A stretch of 64,000 nt of DNA, from assembly GCF_030296675.1 (NCBI RefSeq), contig NZ_AP027736.1, positions 62,001-126,000 of the forward strand, given 5' to 3'. Shown in pieces: positions 47,452-56,897 of the stretch. This stretch comes from Demequina sediminis. GTDB lineage: Bacteria; Actinomycetota; Actinomycetes; Actinomycetales; Demequinaceae. Under the pieces are notes generated by a model. The model searched no databases. It saw nothing but the letters and a program-made list of their open reading frames with translations, and was not told where the DNA came from. The stretch's first letter is position 1. Each line of letters starts with the position of its first letter. The translations under genes and the position numbers were made by a program.

Positions 47452-48321
47452 ATGACTGACCCCACCGGCCCGCTGCGCGGCGCCGTCGACCTTGCCGCGC
47501 TCGCCGCGCGCTCGCGCCGCGCCGAGTCCGGACTCGCCACGATCGACGAGGCCCAGTTTCAGGACCTCGCGCAGCGTTCACTCGAGACGCCGGTCGTCAT
47601 CGCCTTCATTGCCGCGGCCTCCCCGCAGAGCGAGGAGATCGCGAAGGCGCTGGCGGAGGATGCCGGGCGGGTGGGCGTGACGTTTGCCGCGTGTGACGTC
47701 GACGCCCAGCCGGTGATCGCCCAGGCCCTGCAGGTGAGGTCCGTGCCCGCGGCCGTCGCGCTCATCGGCGGCAGGCCTGCGCCGCTGTTCCAGGGCGCCG
47801 CGACGCGTGAGCAGATCACGGATCTCATCGCGCAGGTGGTGCAGGCGGCGCAGCAGATGGGAGCGGCGGCGGGCGTGAGCGCGCCCGAGCCGCCCGCCGA
47901 GCCGGCGGTGCCTCCGCTCCACCAGGAGGCCTACGACGCGATCGAGCGCGGCGACCTCGAGGGGGCCGAGGCGGTCTACGACCGCGCGCTCCGCGACAAC
48001 CCCAAGGACGGCGAGGCGCGCAGTGGTCGTGCCCAGGTGCGGCTGATGGCCCGGTCGCGGCTCGCGGACCTGGCGGCGGTGCGCGCCGCGGCGGCCGAGC
48101 GACCGGACGACGTCGACGCGCAGCTCGCTGTCGCGGATCTGGACGTGATCGGCGGTCAGCTCGACGACGCCTTCGGTCGACTCATCGACCTGGTGCGGGC
48201 CTCCGCGGGCGACGAACGCGAGCGCGTCAGGGCACGACTGCTCGAGCTGTTCGACGTGGTCGACCCCGCCGACCCTCGCGTGCTCAGGGCGCGCCAGGCG
48301 CTCGCCTCCGCGTTGTACTAG
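47452..48321 (+). CDS. Thioredoxin-TPR protein (YbbN/CnoX-like co-chaperone)
   Basis: A 289-residue cytoplasmic protein with an N-terminal thioredoxin fold (TPVVIAFIAAASPQSEEIAKALAEDA...CDVDAQPVIAQALQVRSVPAAVALIGGRP) and a C-terminal tetratricopeptide region (about 150-289, including AIERGDLEGAEAVYDRALRDNPKDGEARSGRAQVRL). The catalytic CxxC of thioredoxin is missing: the site reads AASPQS. This matches the YbbN class, a holdase that passes oxidised or unfolded proteins to chaperones. It is the last gene before the repeat cluster. Confidence 0.85.
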   Translation: MTDPTGPLRGAVDLAALAARSRRAESGLATIDEAQFQDLAQRSLETPVVIAFIAAASPQSEEIAKALAEDAGRVGVTFAACDVDAQPVIAQALQVRSVPAAVALIGGRPAPLFQGAATREQITDLIAQVVQAAQQMGAAAGVSAPEPPAEPAVPPLHQEAYDAIERGDLEGAEAVYDRALRDNPKDGEARSGRAQVRLMARSRLADLAAVRAAAAERPDDVDAQLAVADLDVIGGQLDDAFGRLIDLVRASAGDERERVRARLLELFDVVDPADPRVLRARQALASALY

Positions 48322-48340
48322 CAGTCTCCACTCGCTCTCC

Positions 48341-48470
48341 TGCGGCTCCGCCACACCGCGCTGTTCTGCGGCTCCGCCACACCGCGCTGTCCTGCGGCTC
48401 CGCCACACCGCGCTGTTCTGCGGCTCCGCCACACCGCGCTGTCCTGCGGCTCCGCCACACCGCGCTGTTC
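48341..48470 (+). repeat. 26-bp tandem repeat, five copies
   Basis: Five perfect-length units starting TGCGGCTCCGCCACAC, at 48341, 48367, 48393, 48419 and 48445, followed by a partial sixth. The units alternate at one position (ending GTTC, GTCC, GTTC, GTCC, GTTC), which points to duplication of a 52-base pair of units. It begins 20 bases after the thioredoxin-TPR gene. Confidence 0.92.
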
Positions 48471-48752
48471 TGCGGCTCCGCCACACAAGCCGCCCCGGCA
48501 TCGGCCCTCAGCAGGTTCCGCGGGCGCGACACGCCGGCGACACGCCGGGACCTGTGTGGCGGAGCCGCGAAAACGTGTGGCGCAGCCGATACGGGCGGTC
48601 AAGGGTTTGCAGTCTGGCCGCCGTGCACTCTTGCGGCTGCGCCACACAACCCACCCCGGCATCGTCCCTCTGCGGCCTTTGCGGGCGCGACTCGCCGGCG
48701 ACACGCCGGGACCTGTGTGGCGGAGCCGCGAAAACGTGTGGCGGAGCCGACA
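48471..48752. repeat. Two direct copies of a 161-bp-spaced element with inverted ends
   Basis: Bases 48471-48591 and 48632-48752 align without gaps at a spacing of 161 bases. Each copy opens with TGCGGCTCCGCCACAC (one mismatch in the second) and closes with the complement GTGTGGCGGAGCCGCG, then AAAAC and a further GTGTGGCGnAGCCGA. So each is an inverted-repeat element of about 120 bases. With the tandem array, this fills the 473 bases between two convergent genes; no gene is supported here. Open frames across it only translate the repeat. Confidence 0.85.
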
Positions 48753-48794
48753 GGACGGGCGCAGCAGCAGTGGTACAGCGCCGTACGGGCCCTC

Positions 48795-50961
48795 TTAACC
48801 CCGGGGACGCCTGAGGATGACCGCGCCGAGCGGGGGCACGCGCAGCTGCGCGACCGCGGGGAAGCCGTGCCGCTCGCGCGCGACGGCCTCGACGCGGCCC
48901 AGATTGCCCACGCCGGAGCCGCCGTAGGCCTCGGCGTCGGTGTTGAACACCTCGTCCCACGCCCCGGGGTGGGGCAGGGGGAGCGTGTAGTTCTCGTGGG
49001 GCACGCCGGCGAAGTTCACCACGACAGCGACCTGTTCGCCCGACTCGTCGCCGCGCAGGAACGCGAGCACATTGTGCTTGGCGTCGTCGGCCTCGATCCA
49101 TCGGAAGCCGCCGGGATCCGAGTCGCGCTCGAACAGCGGGGGAGTGTCGCGGTAGAGGCGGTTGAGATCGCCCACCATCCGTCGCACGCCCTCGTGAAGG
49201 CGGTCCTCGAGGTGCCACCAGTCGAGCGAGCGCCCCTCGGACCACTCCGCATACTGGCCGAACTCGCAGCCCATGAACAGCAGCTGCTTGCCCGGATGCG
49301 TCCACTGGTAGGCGAGCAGCGCGCGCAGGCCGGCCATCTTCTGCCAGTGATCTCCGGGCATCCTGTCGACGAGCGAGCCCTTGCCGTGCACGACCTCGTC
49401 GTGCGACAGCGGCAGCATGAAGTGCTCCGAGAACGCGTACATGAGCGAGAAGGTCACCGTGTGGTGGTGATACGAGCGATGCACGGGCTCCTCGCCCATG
49501 TAGCGCAGCGTGTCGTTCATCCAGCCCATGTTCCACTTGAGCCCGAACCCGAGGCCCCCTGGTTGGTGGCCGCGGTGACGCCGGGCCAGGCCGTGGACTC
49601 CTCGGCGATCATGACGATGCCCGGCGCGTTGCGGTACGCCGTCGCGTTGGTCTCTTGCAGGAAGGCGATCGCATCGAGGTTCTCGCGGCCGCCGTGGACG
49701 TTGGGTCGCCACTGACCCGCCTCGCGCGAGTAGTCGAGGTAGAGCATCGAGGCCACCGCGTCGACCCGGAGACCGTCCGCGTGGAACTCGTGCAGCCAGT
49801 ACACCGCGTTCGCGACCAGGAAGTTGCGCACCTCGGCGCGCCCGAAGTCGAAGATGAACGTGCCCCAGTCGGGCTGCTCGCCCCGGAGCGGGTCGGGGTG
49901 CTCGTACAGCGGCGTGCCGTCGAAGCGCCCGAGCGCCCACTCGTCCTTGGGGAAGTGGCCGGGCACCCAGTCGAGAATCACGCCCACGCCCGCCTGGTGG
50001 AGGGTGTCGATTAGGTAGCGCAACTCATCGGGGGAGCCGAATCGCGACGTCGGGGCGTAGTAGCCCGACACCTGGTAGCCCCACGAGCCGCCGAAGGGGT
50101 GCTCCATCACGGGCAGGAATTCGACGTGCGTGAATCCGAGCTCGGTGACGTAGGCCGTGAGCTGGTCCGCGAGCTCGACGTACCCGAGACCCTGGCGCCA
50201 CGAGCCCAGGTGCACCTCGTACACGCTCATCGCGCTGCGGTGGGGCTGCGTGCCCGCGCGGCTCTCGAGCCACTGAGCGTCGCCCCAGGTGTAGGTCGAC
50301 TCCTCGACCACCGATGCGGTGGCCGGCGGGATCTCGGTGCGCCGGGCCATGGGGTCGGCCTTCTGGCGCCAGTGGCCGTTCTTGTCGAGGATCTCGAACT
50401 TGTATGCGGTGCCCGACTCGATCCCGGGAATGAACAGTTCCCAGATGCCCGAGGACCCGAGCGTGCGCATCGCGTGCGCCGCGCCCTGCCAGTGGTTGAA
50501 CTCGCCCACGACGCGCACGGCGCGCGCGTTCGGTGCCCACACCGCGAAGTCGGTGCCCACGACGTCGCCCAAGACCGAGTCGAGGCGGCGCACGTTCGCG
50601 CCGAGCGCCTCCCACAGTCGCTCGTGACGACCCTCGCGGATGAGGTGGAGGTCCAGCTCGCCCAGCAGCGGCAGGAAGCGGTACGGGTCGTCCGCGACCG
50701 ACGCGACGCCGTCGTAGGTCGCGTGCACCCGGTAGTCGGGCACCTCGGTGCCCGGAAGGTCGGCGACCCAGATCCCCTGGTGCTCGTGCTCGGCGGGGAA
50801 GCGCCCCCGAGCGTCTCGATCTCGACCGACTCGGCGAGAGGCCGCAGCACGCGGATCGTCACGCCATCTGCGTGGGGGTGGGGTCCCAACACGGTGTGTG
50901 GATCGTGGTGCATGCCTCGCGCGATGTCCTCGAGGACCGCCTGATCAAGCCTCTTGGGCAT
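48795..50961 (-). CDS. glgB: 1,4-alpha-glucan branching enzyme (two apparent frameshifts)
   Basis: GH13 enzyme that makes alpha-1,6 branches in glycogen. The restored product is 722 residues. The N1 domain ([28 protein letters not shown]) is followed by a CBM48 domain ([21 protein letters not shown]) and the barrel, with the nucleophile in [16 protein letters not shown], the acid/base in [13 protein letters not shown] and [17 protein letters not shown]. Two runs of five should be six, at 50804-50808 and 49555-49559; the second breaks [17 protein letters not shown] read both as sequence errors. It follows glgE by 38 bases on the same strand, so the two form an operon. Confidence 0.93.
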
Positions 50962-50999
50962 GGGTCACCACCTGTCTGTGGGTCGTAGATGCGTGGACG

Positions 51000-52999
51000 T
51001 CATGTGTGCCTCACCACGGCAACGTGGCTGAGGGAGACCGCGGGATCCAGACGGACAAAGAAGTCCTTGCCCCACGTGTACGTCGCGCCGCCCACGAGGT
51101 CATCGACCGTGAGCCGGGCATCGTCCTCGATCCCCACCGCGGCGAGGTCGAGCGACACGACCCCCGACTGCACGTGATGGGGGTCGAAGCTCACGATGAC
51201 GATCACGGTGTCCGACGTGCCCGTGGGCGACTCGGCGGCGGGCACGTGACGCGTGAAGCACAGCAGCTGGGGATTGGTCGTCGGGTGCACGCGGAGCCCA
51301 CGCAGCCTGCGCAGCGCGACGTGATCGCGGCGCGCCTGGTTGAGCGTGCGCAGCAGCGTCGCGATCCCGTACCGGTCCGCGTCCGCCCAGTCGCGCGGCT
51401 TGAACTCGTACTTCTCGTTGTCGATCTGCTCCTCGACGCCCGGCCGCGGCACGTTCTCGACGAACTCGTAGCCGGTGTAGATGCCGTAGGAGGGCGCGCC
51501 GGTCGCGGCGAGGACCGCGCGCATGCGGAAGATCGCGGGCCCGCCGTGCTGCATGTCGGGGGTGAGGATGTCGTGAGTCGTCGGCCAGAAGTTGGGGCGC
51601 ATGTAGAACGACGCGTCGCCCGACACCTCCTCGAGGTACTCGCCCATCTCCTCGGCGTTCTGGCGCCACGTGAAGTACGTGTAGCTCTGGTGGAAGCCGA
51701 TCTTCGCGAGGGTGTGCATCATCGCCGGCCGCGTGAAGGCCTCGGACAGGAAGATGACCTCCGGGTGGGCCTCCGCGATCTCCCTGAGGAGGCGTTCCCA
51801 GAAGGTCAGCGGCTTGGTGTGCGGATTGTCGACCCGGAACAGGGTGACGCCGGCCTGGATCCACACCTCGAGCATGTCGCGGATCGCGTGATAGATGCCC
51901 TCGGGGTCGTTGTCGAAGTTGAGGGGGTAGATGTCCTGGTACTTCTTCGGGGGATTCTCGGCGTAGGCAATGGTGCCGTCGAGTCGCGTGGTGAACCATT
52001 CGGGGTGCTCGGTGACCCAGGGGTGGTCCGGCGAGCACTGCAGCGCGACGTCCAGCGCAACCTCGAGGCCCACCTCCCTGGCCCGCTTCACGAAGGCCTT
52101 GAACGAGCGCATCGTCCCCAATTCGGGGTGCAGGGCGTCGTGGCCGCCCTCGGCCGCGCCGATCGCATACGGGCTGCCGGGATCGCCTGGCTCGGCCTTG
52201 AGCGAATTGTTGCGGCCCTTGCGGTGCGTCGCCCCGATCGGGTGGATGGGCGTGAGGTAGACGACGTCGAAGCCCATGTCCGCGATCCCGGGGAGTCGCT
52301 TCGCCGCGGTCGCGAAGGTGCCCGAGGTCCACTCGCCGGTGCGCTTGTTCTGCTTCGCGCCCTCCGACCGGGGGAAGATCTCGTACCACGCCGAGACCAG
52401 GGCCTTCTCGCGCTGGATGAGGAGCGGATACTCGCGCGAGGTGGTCACCCAGTCGCGCAGGGGGCGGCGGTGAGGACAGCCTTGAGCTCGGGGGACGATG
52501 CGGGGGCCAGGCGGGCCTCCGGCGCGAGGCGGCCGTCCGTGAGGGCCGCGATGGCCTGCTCGAGCAGCGCCTGCTTGGCCGGCGCGCGGCGCACCTCCGT
52601 GAGTGCGCGCGTGAGAATCGCGACGCCCTCGTCGAGCATGAGCTGGACGTCGACCCCCGCGTGGATCTTGACCTCCGCGGCGTGCAGCCACGTCGCGACG
52701 GGGTCGGACCATGCCTCGACGCGGAAGTGGTGGAGCCCCTCGTGGCGCGGGATGAAGGCCGCGCGGTAGAGGCTGGTGCCCCAGTCGTGCAGGGGCATGG
52801 GGAGCCGCTCGCGTCGCCCGTCGGGCCGGGTGACGACCACGGTCGCGCCCTCGGCATCGTGGCCCTCGCGGAAGATGGTCGCCGTGATGGGGACCGCCTC
52901 TCCCACGACGGCCCGCGCGGGCCATCGTCCCTCCTCAAGCGAAGGCTGGACCCCCACGATGGGGATGCGACCGACAGACGTCTCTGGGGATCGGGCCAT
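51000..52999 (-). CDS. glgE: Alpha-1,4-glucan:maltose-1-phosphate maltosyltransferase (one apparent frameshift)
   Basis: GH13_3 enzyme that adds maltosyl units from maltose-1-phosphate to alpha-glucan, known from Mycobacterium and Streptomyces. The restored product is 666 residues. The N-terminal beta domain includes VGEAVPITATIFREGHDAEGA; then come the helical insert and the barrel. The nucleophile Asp is in TLFRVDNPHTKP and the acid/base Glu in FLSEAFTRPAMM. Five G at 52460-52464 should be six, joining LKAVLTAAP to LRDWVTTSREYPLL. glgB follows. Maltose-1-phosphate supply genes (treS, pep2) are not in this window. Confidence 0.94.
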
Positions 53000-53167
53000 G
53001 GTCCGAACCTACTCGGATTGCACGCGCTTGTGTACCAAGGGGAGCGCGAGGCGCTCGAGGCGGTCGGTTCGTGCCGCGCACACGGCGGTGTCACGCACGC
53101 GAAGGTCACATTTTGCTGACGATGTCGCGTTCCTCAACGGACTCGGGGTACTGTGGTCCGCAGGAGA

Positions 53168-53294
53168 TGTAACCGCTTGCATCCAAAGGGGTTGTGTGCG
53201 GTCACAGTTCTATAACGGAGCGTCACAAAGCGGTAACGGGGTCCTTCTCGATTTGCCGCGGCGTGTTTCTGCGATGTAGAACTGTGAACGGTCC
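53168..53294 (+). promoter_or_regulatory. Regulatory region of the GH42 gene
   Basis: The 359 bases between glgE and the GH42 gene contain no gene. TGTAACCGCTTGCA (53168-53181) is a pseudo-palindrome around CG, like LacI-family operators, and AAAGCGGTAACGG (53227-53239) holds a related inverted half. GCGGTCACAGTTCTA (53198-53212) runs into the -10-like TATAAC (53211-53216). Its inverted counterpart TAGAACTGTGAACGG lies at 53277-53291. The same CCGnTCACAG core recurs before the GH53 gene. Confidence 0.5.
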
Positions 53295-53358
53295 CAGTAG
53301 GGGCGGCCGAAGAGGTCCGCCACAAGGCGGCTGCCCGTGGGTAGCCCAAAGGAGTGTC

Positions 53359-55391
53359 ATGACGGCAGCAGCGAGTTGGCCCCGCATCGAGGGCCTCGCC
53401 TACGGCGGGGACTACAACCCCGAGCAGTGGTCGCGCGCGACGTGGGATGAGGACGTGCTCCTCATGCGCGAGGCTGGCGTCAACCTGGTCTCCGTCGGCA
53501 TCTTCTCCTGGGCGCTCCTCGAGCCCAAGGAGGGCCTCTACGACTTCGCGTGGATGGACGAGCTCCTCGACCTGCTGCACGCCAATGGCATCGCGGTCGA
53601 CCTGGGCACGCCGAGCGTGTCGCCCCCGGCGTGGTTCTTCCACGCGTACCCCGAGTCGCGCGTGGTCACCAAGGACGGCACTGTCATGGGGTTCGGCTCG
53701 CGCGGCATGGCCTCGCACGCCTCGCCCGAGTACCGCGAGGCGATCGCCCGCATGGCGGGCGAGCTCGCTCGCCGGTATGGCAACCACCCCGCCGTCGTGA
53801 TGTGGCACGTCCACAACGAGTACGGCGTGCCGGTGGGCGAGGACTTCTCGCCGCGTGCCGTCGCGTCATGGCGCGGCTGGCTGCAGCGCCGCTACAGCAC
53901 GCTCGAGGCACTCAACTCGGCGTGGGGCACGGCCTTCTGGGGCCAGCACTACGACGACTGGGAGCACGTGGTCGCGCCCGCCGCCACCCCCACCACCGTC
54001 AACCCGGCCATGAAGCTCGACTGGGCACGCTTCACCGACGATCAGCTCCGTGAGTGCTTCGTGATCGAGCGTGACGCGATTCGCGAGCACGCCTCGCAGC
54101 CCGTCACCACCAACTTCATGGCGCACCAGTCGTGGAACGTCGACCTGTGGAAGTGGGCGCAGCTCGTGGACGTGGTGTCGGACGACCACTACCTCTGGGC
54201 GCCAGACCCCGACGCTCACGTGTTGTTGTCGCTCGCCGCGGACCTCACGCGCTCGGTCGCGGGAGGCAAGCCGTGGATCCTCATGGAGCACTCGACCTCG
54301 GCCGTCAACTGGCAGGGGCACAACGTCGCCAAGCGCGCGGGTGAGATGCGTCGCAACTCGCTCACGCACCTCGCGCGCGGTGCGGATGCCGTGATGTTCT
54401 TCCAGTGGCGCGCCTCGCGCTCCGGCGCGGAGAAGTTCCACTCCGCGATGATTCCCCACGCCGGCACGAACTCGCGCCTGTGGCGCGAGGTCGTCGAGCT
54501 CGGCGGCCACCTCAAGGACGCCGCCGAGGTGCGCGGCTCCGTCGTCAGGGCGGACGTCGCGGTCCTCTACGACTGGGAGTCGCTGTGGGCCCAGGACCTC
54601 GAGTGGCGGCCGTCGGACGACGTCCAGTTCCGTGAGCGGATGCGCGCCTACTACGAGGGACTGTGGCGCGACGGCGTGACCGTCGACTTCGCCCACCCCA
54701 CGCACGACCTGTCGCGCTACAAGCTCGTCGTGGCACCCGCCTCGTACCTGCTCACCGCCGAGGCGGCGGCGAACCTCACGGCCTACGTCGCCGGCGGTGG
54801 CACGCTGCTGGTGAACTTCTTCTCCGGGATCGTGGATGAGCACGATGCCGTCCACGCCGGCGGCTTCGGGGCCCCCTCAAGGACGCGCTGGGCGTGACCG
54901 TCGAGGAGTTCCTGCCGATGCGCCCCGGCGACACCGCCGCCGTGCGCTTCACCGACGGCCACGCGCGCGAGGTGCCGGCCGACGTGTGGCAGGAGGACCT
55001 GATCCTCGCCGGAGCCGAGGTGAAGGCCGAGTACGTGTCCGGCCCCGCCGCGGGCAAGCCCGCGATCACGCGTCACACTCACGGCCAGGGCGTGGGGTGG
55101 TACGTGAGCACCCGGCTCGACGTGGCCGGCCTGCGCTCCGTCCTCGAGGCGGTCTACGCCGATGCGGGCGTCTCGCCCGTTGCGCGTCCCGACACGCTCG
55201 AGGTTGTCACGCGCCACGGCGCACACCACGACTTCGTTGTCGCCATCAACCACGGCGACGACGCAGCTCGGTATCCGGTGGCAGGGCTCGACCTGCTCAC
55301 CGGGGACGAGACCAATGGCGAGCTCGAGGTGCAGGGAGGCGGCGTCGCCGTCGTCCGCACCGCGCGCGACACCGGCGGTGACGGGGGCTGA
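53359..55391 (+). CDS. GH42 beta-galactosidase (one apparent frameshift)
   Basis: Cytoplasmic retaining beta-galactosidase of family GH42, suited to beta-1,4-galacto-oligosaccharides. The restored product is 677 residues. The start AYGGDYNPEQWSRATWDEDV is the GH42 signature. The acid/base Glu154 is in WHVHNEYGVP and the nucleophile Glu310 in WILMEHSTSAVNW. The trimerisation domain (about 395 on) and a small C-terminal beta domain follow. Five C at 54872-54876 should be six, joining GGFGAP to LKDALGVTVEEFLPM. No signal peptide. It precedes a sugar importer and an endo-galactanase gene, so it is the GanA-type member of that set. Confidence 0.94.
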
Positions 55392-55554
55392 TCCCAGGGG
55401 AGAAGCCGGGCTGCGCCGGCATCCCTCCCAGCCCCTCCCATTCAACTGAAGACCTGGTCAGCCCGGCAGGGTGACCGAATCGGAAGTAACCTGTCGCAGA
55501 GACGCGATCTCACCAGAGGCGCGCAATGTGGCCCCACTCTGGAAGGAAATTCCC

Positions 55555-56802
55555 ATGCGCAAGAAGATCGGCATGGCCGCCGCTCTGGCGACCTCGGTCG
55601 CACTGCTCGCCGCCTGCTCCTCGGGCGGCACCACCGACCCGACCCCCGAGCCCTCGGCGAGCGAGTCCACCCCGGCAATTGCCGGCGGCGAGCTCACCAT
55701 CTGGGTCGACGAGAACCGCGAGCCCGCGGTCGCCGCGGCGGCCGAGACCTTCGAGGCCGAGACCGGCTCGACCGTCACGCTCGTCCAGAAGAACTTCGAG
55801 GACATCCGCGCTGACTTCCTCGCTCAGGTCCCGACCGGCGAGGGCCCGGACATCACCATTGGTGCCCACGACTGGCTGGGCGCGCTCATCGAGGGCGGTG
55901 TCGTCAACACCGTCGACCTCGGCGCCACCGCCGGCTCGTTCGCCCAGGTGGGCCTCGACGCCATGAGCTACGAGGGCCAGCTGTACGGCATGCCCTACGC
56001 GCTCGAGGCGATCGCTCTCATCCAGAACGTCGACCTCGTGGGCGAGGAGGCCCCGACGTCGTGGGACGACATGATCCAGCGCGGCATCGACTCCGGTGCC
56101 GAGCGTGCATTCTGCATCACCACCAACGGCGAGACCGGTGACGGCTACTTCATGTACCCGTTCCAGACCTCGTTCGGTGCCCCCGTGTTCGTTCAGGACG
56201 GCGGCTCCTACACGTCCGAGGTCGGCATGGGTGGCGACGCCGGTACCGCGTTCGCGACCTGGCTTGCCGAGAACGGCGAGGCCGGCGCTGGCCACATCTC
56301 GACCACGATCGACTACGCGATCAACAACGAGCTCTTCAACTCGGGCGAGTGCGCGTACACCGTCCAGGGTCCGTGGGCGCTCGGCGATTTCCCCGACGTC
56401 AACTTCAAGGTCAACCCGGTCCCGCCGGCCGGTGACCAGGCCGCTGCCCCGTTCGTGGGTGTCCAGGGCTTCTACGTCTCCTCGCAGTCGGCCAACGCGC
56501 TGCTCGCGAACGAGTTCCTGACCAACTACGTCGCGACCCCCGAGGCGATGCAGGCCCTCTACGACGCCGACCCGCGTCTGCCCGCGTTCGAGGGTGTGGA
56601 CACCGCGTCCGCGCCGTTCCCTGACGCGATCGAGGGCTTCCAGGCCTCGGCCGACCAGGGTGTCCCGATGCCCAACATCCCCCAGATGGGTTCGGTGTGG
56701 GACTTCTGGAACGCGGCTCAGTCCGCCATCATCAAGGGCGCCGACCCCGCGGCGACCTGGACCAAGATGGTTGACGACCTGTCGGCTTCGCTCGCCGGCT
56801 AA
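55555..56802 (+). CDS. Sugar ABC transporter, substrate-binding lipoprotein (MalE/GanS-like)
   Basis: A 415-residue binding protein tethered outside the membrane. The signal peptide MRKKIGMAAALATSVALLAAC ends in the lipobox LAAC (Cys about 21). A Ser/Pro linker precedes the family 1 solute-binding fold: GELTIWVDENREPAVAAAAETFEAETG, VPTGEGPDITIGAHDWLGAL, LYGMPYALEAIALIQNVDLV and FVGVQGFYVSSQS. It resembles maltose and galacto-oligosaccharide binding proteins. Context favours galactan oligosaccharides. GGAAGG precedes the ATG. It is the first gene of the importer and is followed by a hairpin. Confidence 0.9.
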   Translation: MRKKIGMAAALATSVALLAACSSGGTTDPTPEPSASESTPAIAGGELTIWVDENREPAVAAAAETFEAETGSTVTLVQKNFEDIRADFLAQVPTGEGPDITIGAHDWLGALIEGGVVNTVDLGATAGSFAQVGLDAMSYEGQLYGMPYALEAIALIQNVDLVGEEAPTSWDDMIQRGIDSGAERAFCITTNGETGDGYFMYPFQTSFGAPVFVQDGGSYTSEVGMGGDAGTAFATWLAENGEAGAGHISTTIDYAINNELFNSGECAYTVQGPWALGDFPDVNFKVNPVPPAGDQAAAPFVGVQGFYVSSQSANALLANEFLTNYVATPEAMQALYDADPRLPAFEGVDTASAPFPDAIEGFQASADQGVPMPNIPQMGSVWDFWNAAQSAIIKGADPAATWTKMVDDLSASLAG

Positions 56803-56812
56803 TTCCTGACCG

Positions 56813-56847
56813 CCGTGGGGCGGGGCACCTCGTGTCTCGCCCCACGG
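56813..56847 (+). promoter_or_regulatory. Intercistronic hairpin after the binding-protein gene
   Basis: Ten-base perfect arms CCGTGGGGCG (56813-56822) and CGCCCCACGG (56838-56847). Such hairpins between a binding-protein gene and its permease genes commonly act as partial terminators or protect the upstream mRNA, giving more binding protein than permease. Confidence 0.55.
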
Positions 56848-56897
56848 CATCGGCGCCTCACGCGCCATTTCGACTGTCGAGACTCTGAGGAGAGACA

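Noticed and set aside
48341-48470. CRISPR-like array
   Set aside because: The 26-base units abut directly with no variable spacers, and no cas genes are present. It is a plain tandem repeat.
48284-48800. Open frames encoding repeated GVAEPQxSAVWRS-type peptides
   Set aside because: They are translations of the nucleotide repeat in several frames and both strands, with no ribosome binding site and no independent support.
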